Positions 58,915 to 64,000 of a DNA stretch of 64,000 nucleotides are shown piece by piece. Within the stretch, counting starts at the first letter, position 1. Each line of letters begins with the position of its first letter. The DNA lies in assembly GCA_000697475.1 (NCBI GenBank), contig JNEU01000845.1:116985-180984 (forward strand). Direction: 5' to 3'. A program made the position numbers and the translations under genes. Below the pieces are notes generated by a model. That model was not told where the DNA came from. It did no database searches and was given only the letters and a program-made list of their open reading frames with translations. The DNA is from Lichtheimia corymbifera B2541. Its lineage: Eukaryota > Mucoromycota > Mucoromycetes > Mucorales > Lichtheimiaceae.

Positions 58915-59790
58915 CAATCGTCTTTCCTATATTTGGGCCGTTCGCGTTCAAAGTTCTCAAAATGAAGCGTGCGGTTTTTATATGAATGGAGTTGATCAGC
59001 ATGACTTAGAGAACCTTCTTACCAAGTTTCAGGTTCGAAATGGGGAATCCCAAGGTATTGCATACTAATCGACATTTTATGAATTTGGGCGGGTGCGGAA
59101 TTTCCGTCGGTCATAGTCAATCACTCATTATACCCTCCCATTCAACATTTTCAAATGAAGCGTGATGACTTTATGAGAACGAAATTGATCAGTGTGTCCA
59201 AGAGCATCTTGTGTGAAACTTTCAGGTTCGAAATGGGCAATCTCGAGGTCATGGGTCGTCCACCTTACATATAATCCAGTCCATTTATCGTCCGACGCTC
59301 CCATTTTAATTCTCACAATGAAGCCTGCGACTTTAATATGAATGGAGTTGATCAGCATGTCGAAGCCCACGGCCCTGACCAAGTTTGACGATGGAGGTGG
59401 ACAACGGCGGGGGTGTGCACTATGTACCCTACTTGCGTTCCATCTGACTTATATTTGGACTGGCCGATTCATAAAATATCATAATGAAGTATGCGGTTTT
59501 TAAATGAATGGAGTTGATCAGCATGACTCAGAGAACCTTCTTACCAAGTTTCAAGTCCAAGGTGGGCAATCCCAAGGTAACTCATATTAAATGGCATTTC
59601 AATAAATCCGGCGCTTTCCAAATTTCCGTCGGTTATAGTAAACCCCACATTATATCCTCCCATTCAAAATTTTCAAATGAAGTGTGGGTTCTTTATTAAG
59701 ACAAAGTTGATCAGCATGACCAAGAGTATCTTGTGTGCAGGTTTGAGGTTCAAGTTGTGCAATCTCGAGATCATGGATCAATGTACAGTG
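58745..59790 (+). repeat. Six degenerate direct copies of a ~120-180 bp repeat
   Basis: Copies start near 58745, 58948, 59143, 59305, 59470 and 59655. Each has a core of the type AATGAAGCGTG(C/A)GG, then a (GAG)TTGATCAGCATG stretch, then TTTCAGGTTCGAAATGGGCA and a CTCGAGGTCATGG-type end, with 10-30 percent divergence by eye. Between copies lie short lines such as AATTTCCGTCGGT that also repeat. The minus strand of two copies stays open (59128-59382), so it may derive from a protein repeat (DLEIAHFEPESFTQDALGHT). The same family reappears inside the palindrome at 61300-62320. Confidence 0.85.
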
Positions 59791-61771
59791 TGCAAATATA
59801 TGTGTTCCAGTGCCTGACCTATTAAATTTCCAGCTCTTCCACTCCCGTCCTCTTCCCTCTTCCTCCCATTCTCAACTGTTGCCCCATTCAAGTACAATTA
59901 CTGCTGCGAACGATTGTCCTGCTTCAACCCATCATATCAATGCTGCAACTGCCTTGATCCGATTGCCTTCGACTGAATGGGCATGTCCATGGCATGTGCA
60001 CAGCCTTCTTGTAACTCTATTACAACACACTCTCTTACACTCTCATCCGCCACAACCACTCGTAATAGCATTCATTCCAGCAGTTGCTATTAGCGTGCCC
60101 TTTACACCATTATCTCAAACAGCGTTCTTTACTTGCAGCAGCATGCCTTGCAGCCTTTTTTGTGTGAACAGCAGATAGCCATTGTACAGAAGCTGCTTTA
60201 TTTACGTGTGACAACTTGGCGTTAATACATACGGATCCTTATGGATGTCGCCATATCAGCCATCAACTACTACCACTACTGCGCAATACAAGCATTTTTC
60301 ACCTGGTTGAGCTGCGATAAAAAGTGAACAAGCAAATGATTGACCAACTGCCGGATGGAAAAGGAAGCGATCGCATGAGTTCCTTGTATCAACGTATTGG
60401 ACTTGCATTGGTTATGGATGGATGGATTCAATCAAGCACAGTGGTGGATGGTCCTGAAATGTCGCTTTGATTGCTTTGTACGTCGTCAGCGAATGATGGA
60501 TCATGTTGCATGGATACGGCTGAGGGTGATGATGGATTATTGGATGGCATGGATGAGACGGCTTGTACCTTTGCAGAAAGTCAGCTTGCCGCCATGGATG
60601 ATATTGGATGTTGGAGCCAAGGCACGCACAGCAGCTAGTTTGCAATCCTGGATGAAGATGTTTACGACGGCAGCAACCAAGGAATCAGTGACGCGACGAT
60701 AAGGATACCCTCCGATTCTATGTGGTCCACTTGGATAGTTTCTGGAATGGAAGGCAGGATAGAAGTTTGGATAATCTACATCATTGTATCGAGACGCTTT
60801 GTTGCTTTTATCATATTACATTCATTAAAGCTTCCTTGTTGATATGCTGATAGACGATAGGTAGCAGGATTGTACGCAGGATTAAAATAGATGATGCTTG
60901 TACTTTCAAGAGTAATAAACCCCTAGTAATGGTACCCCGAAATAATGCTTGTTACAATATTTGATTCATTACATATAAGCTTAAGTGATGATGTTTAAGA
61001 AAGAGTTGACTAGATGCTTATTACGTATGACGACTTTTTCCAGTTTGCGCTATTTTGTATGCATGACTTTACATGGGTACTATCTCTGGAGACAAGCAAT
61101 ACCATCGTCCCATCCATTTTTTCACACGAATACTCTCGGACCCATTAATTATTTTAGCTTGTCAACCATACCATGATACCATGCGGTCCATCACACGCCC
61201 TTACTAAAGGGGCAGGAACCATTATGCAATCTCCACCAATAAGATTGGATCCCCAAGCCCCGCCCTCGCTCCTTGATTGTAGAAACGAGTCCTTTCTGCA
61301 TCTTTGGTTCTGGTGTAAGTGAGGCTATTGACAATGGACAAAGACCACTTGCCATATAGCATCACGCTTACAGCATATGTAAAACATAAAGCTGCCTGTA
61401 TCTCTAAACTTTACAATGAAGCGTGAGGTCTTTCATAGAAGAAAGTTGCTCGTCTGGGTCAAGCGTACCTTGTGGGTAAGTTTCACGATCGTCGTGGCCA
61501 TTCCCAGATTCACCCAATGTCACCACCAGCCTCGTCGAAAAAAATTCAAGAGGTCGACCTGTTCGACTTTAGCTGGTGGCGACATTGGGTGAATATGAGA
61601 ATGGCCACGACGATCGTGAAACTTCTACACAAGGTGCGCTTCACCCCGCCGCGCAACTTTGTTCGATTGAAGACCCTGCATTTCATTGTAAAGTTTTGAG
61701 ATACAGGCACCTTTATGTTTTACATATGCAATAACCATGATGCTATATGAAAGGTGGCCTTTGTTCATTGT
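59620..61771 (+). repeat. Left arm of giant palindrome (at least 2152 bp)
   Basis: The reverse complement of this segment equals 61849-64000, mirrored around 61810 (paired coordinates add to 123620). Checked by eye at many places (around 59640, 60000, 60260, 60400-60700, 60790-61000, 61330-61770): match is essentially perfect, with one clear difference at 60191 (A) versus 63429 (G instead of expected T). Short frames inside (59810-60178, 60397-60702, 60985-61176) are broken by stops and occur in mirrored copies; no protein family recognised. The true outer limit of the arm lies outside what can be compared. Confidence 0.95.
61331..61771 (+). repeat. Imperfect inner inverted repeat in left arm
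   Basis: Within the left arm, 61331 to about 61550 pairs with about 61552-61771 in reverse complement, with about 15 percent divergence. The most conserved part is GTTTCACGATCGTCGTGGCC at 61480, mirrored at 61622 (axis 61551). The two halves contain the same repeat family as 58745-59790. A mirrored copy occupies 61849-62289. Confidence 0.85.
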
Positions 61772-61848
61772 GAAGTATCATGCAAATGAGCTGTGTTGCA
61801 CAAAGAAGTCCGTCTGCATCTTCGGCTCTATCGGGGTCTACCTACTTG
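61772..61848. other. 77-bp asymmetric spacer of the palindrome
   Basis: Non-palindromic centre between the left-arm end (...TTCATTGT) and right-arm start (ACAATGAAC...). The right half of the spacer (GTCCGTCTGCATCTTCGGCT region) resembles sequence found near 61290-61320, i.e. a further piece of the repeat family. Confidence 0.9.
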
Positions 61849-64000
61849 ACAATGAACAAAGGCCACCTTTCATATAGCATCATGGTTATTGCATATGTAA
61901 AACATAAAGGTGCCTGTATCTCAAAACTTTACAATGAAATGCAGGGTCTTCAATCGAACAAAGTTGCGCGGCGGGGTGAAGCGCACCTTGTGTAGAAGTT
62001 TCACGATCGTCGTGGCCATTCTCATATTCACCCAATGTCGCCACCAGCTAAAGTCGAACAGGTCGACCTCTTGAATTTTTTTCGACGAGGCTGGTGGTGA
62101 CATTGGGTGAATCTGGGAATGGCCACGACGATCGTGAAACTTACCCACAAGGTACGCTTGACCCAGACGAGCAACTTTCTTCTATGAAAGACCTCACGCT
62201 TCATTGTAAAGTTTAGAGATACAGGCAGCTTTATGTTTTACATATGCTGTAAGCGTGATGCTATATGGCAAGTGGTCTTTGTCCATTGTCAATAGCCTCA
62301 CTTACACCAGAACCAAAGATGCAGAAAGGACTCGTTTCTACAATCAAGGAGCGAGGGCGGGGCTTGGGGATCCAATCTTATTGGTGGAGATTGCATAATG
62401 GTTCCTGCCCCTTTAGTAAGGGCGTGTGATGGACCGCATGGTATCATGGTATGGTTGACAAGCTAAAATAATTAATGGGTCCGAGAGTATTCGTGTGAAA
62501 AAATGGATGGGACGATGGTATTGCTTGTCTCCAGAGATAGTACCCATGTAAAGTCATGCATACAAAATAGCGCAAACTGGAAAAAGTCGTCATACGTAAT
62601 AAGCATCTAGTCAACTCTTTCTTAAACATCATCACTTAAGCTTATATGTAATGAATCAAATATTGTAACAAGCATTATTTCGGGGTACCATTACTAGGGG
62701 TTTATTACTCTTGAAAGTACAAGCATCATCTATTTTAATCCTGCGTACAATCCTGCTACCTATCGTCTATCAGCATATCAACAAGGAAGCTTTAATGAAT
62801 GTAATATGATAAAAGCAACAAAGCGTCTCGATACAATGATGTAGATTATCCAAACTTCTATCCTGCCTTCCATTCCAGAAACTATCCAAGTGGACCACAT
62901 AGAATCGGAGGGTATCCTTATCGTCGCGTCACTGATTCCTTGGTTGCTGCCGTCGTAAACATCTTCATCCAGGATTGCAAACTAGCTGCTGTGCGTGCCT
63001 TGGCTCCAACATCCAATATCATCCATGGCGGCAAGCTGACTTTCTGCAAAGGTACAAGCCGTCTCATCCATGCCATCCAATAATCCATCATCACCCTCAG
63101 CCGTATCCATGCAACATGATCCATCATTCGCTGACGACGTACAAAGCAATCAAAGCGACATTTCAGGACCATCCACCACTGTGCTTGATTGAATCCATCC
63201 ATCCATAACCAATGCAAGTCCAATACGTTGATACAAGGAACTCATGCGATCGCTTCCTTTTCCATCCGGCAGTTGGTCAATCATTTGCTTGTTCACTTTT
63301 TATCGCAGCTCAACCAGGTGAAAAATGCTTGTATTGCGCAGTAGTGGTAGTAGTTGATGGCTGATATGGCGACATCCATAAGGATCCGTATGTATTAACG
63401 CCAAGTTGTCACACGTAAATAAAGCAGCGTCTGTACAATGGCTATCTGCTGTTCACACAAAAAAGGCTGCAAGGCATGCTGCTGCAAGTAAAGAACGCTG
63501 TTTGAGATAATGGTGTAAAGGGCACGCTAATAGCAACTGCTGGAATGAATGCTATTACGAGTGGTTGTGGCGGATGAGAGTGTAAGAGAGTGTGTTGTAA
63601 TAGAGTTACAAGAAGGCTGTGCACATGCCATGGACATGCCCATTCAGTCGAAGGCAATCGGATCAAGGCAGTTGCAGCATTGATATGATGGGTTGAAGCA
63701 GGACAATCGTTCGCAGCAGTAATTGTACTTGAATGGGGCAACAGTTGAGAATGGGAGGAAGAGGGAAGAGGACGGGAGTGGAAGAGCTGGAAATTTAATA
63801 GGTCAGGCACTGGAACACATATATTTGCACACTGTACATTGATCCATGATCTCGAGATTGCACAACTTGAACCTCAAACCTGCACACAAGATACTCTTGG
63901 TCATGCTGATCAACTTTGTCTTAATAAAGAACCCACACTTCATTTGAAAATTTTGAATGGGAGGATATAATGTGGGGTTTACTATAACCGACGGAAATTT
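61849..64000 (-). repeat. Right arm of giant palindrome, runs off window end
   Basis: Reverse complement of 59620-61771. Still matching at the last base of the window, so the palindrome is longer than seen. Inner inverted repeat occupies 61849-62289 as mirror of 61331-61771. Confidence 0.95.

Noticed and set aside
59030..59045. Possible tRNA/Pol III B box (GGTTCGAAAT)
   Set aside because: No matching A box or cloverleaf; the motif recurs only because the repeat recurs.
59810..60178. 122-residue frame in the palindrome arm
   Set aside because: Mirrored exactly at 63442-63810, Ser/His/Pro-rich, with no conserved motif; probably chance frame of the repeat.
63900..64000. Telomere near window end
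   Set aside because: No telomere-type short repeat; sequence is the mirrored palindrome arm.

Overview
This window looks like nuclear DNA of a filamentous fungus, most likely an early-diverging lineage such as Mucorales. The organism call is inference. What I see is a set of clearly eukaryotic, fungal-type genes split by many short GT-AG introns (mostly 50-90 bp). They include an Mcm1-type MADS factor, a StuA-type APSES factor, a velvet protein, an Sst2/FlbA-type RGS protein and a fungal UIM-TDP1. There is no bacterial operon structure, rRNA, tRNA or CRISPR array that I could find. Splice sites were inferred by eye from reading frame, family conservation and GT/AG boundaries, so gene ends given here are CDS ends and individual exon edges may be off.

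Left part (1-16.7 kb): cystathionine gamma-lyase, a mitochondrial PPR protein, the nuclear exoribonuclease RAT1 (about 16 exons) and a small I78-type inhibitor lie on the minus strand. POP5, a small beta-trefoil/ricin-B-like protein hidden across four short exons, a PA-TM-RING ubiquitin ligase, a cysteine-rich single-pass membrane protein and a FUN14 protein follow on the plus strand. The mitochondrial carrier YHM2 is then on minus.

Middle (17-40 kb): a possible decayed gene, the APSES transcription factor with a long upstream region, a tiny Cys-rich ORF, a MIT-domain protein (+), eIF2B gamma, a Gfo/Idh/MocA oxidoreductase and a Dal5-type MFS transporter (-), ribosomal protein L35 and MIX17/CHCHD2 (+), an RGS-DEP protein and mitochondrial uL6 (-).

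Right part (40-58 kb): a Hos4-like ankyrin/AT-hook protein (+), an acidic protein of unknown function (-), UIM-TDP1 (+), MADS-box factor, velvet protein, MFSD1-like transporter and a small hypothetical (-), PHS1 dehydratase (+), ATPase inhibitor INH1 and V-ATPase subunit C (-).

The last 5-6 kb differs sharply. A degenerate repeat family (six direct copies from about 58.7 to 59.8 kb) leads into a very large, nearly perfect palindrome centred on 61810. Each arm is at least 2152 bp around a 77-bp spacer, and the right arm runs off the window end. Inside each arm lies a second, imperfect inverted repeat built from the same repeat family. This is the most unusual structure in the window.

Functionally most genes are housekeeping (RNA processing, translation, mitochondria, V-ATPase, lipid elongation). 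There is a notable set of developmental or signalling regulators (APSES, RGS, velvet, MADS) within about 33 kb.
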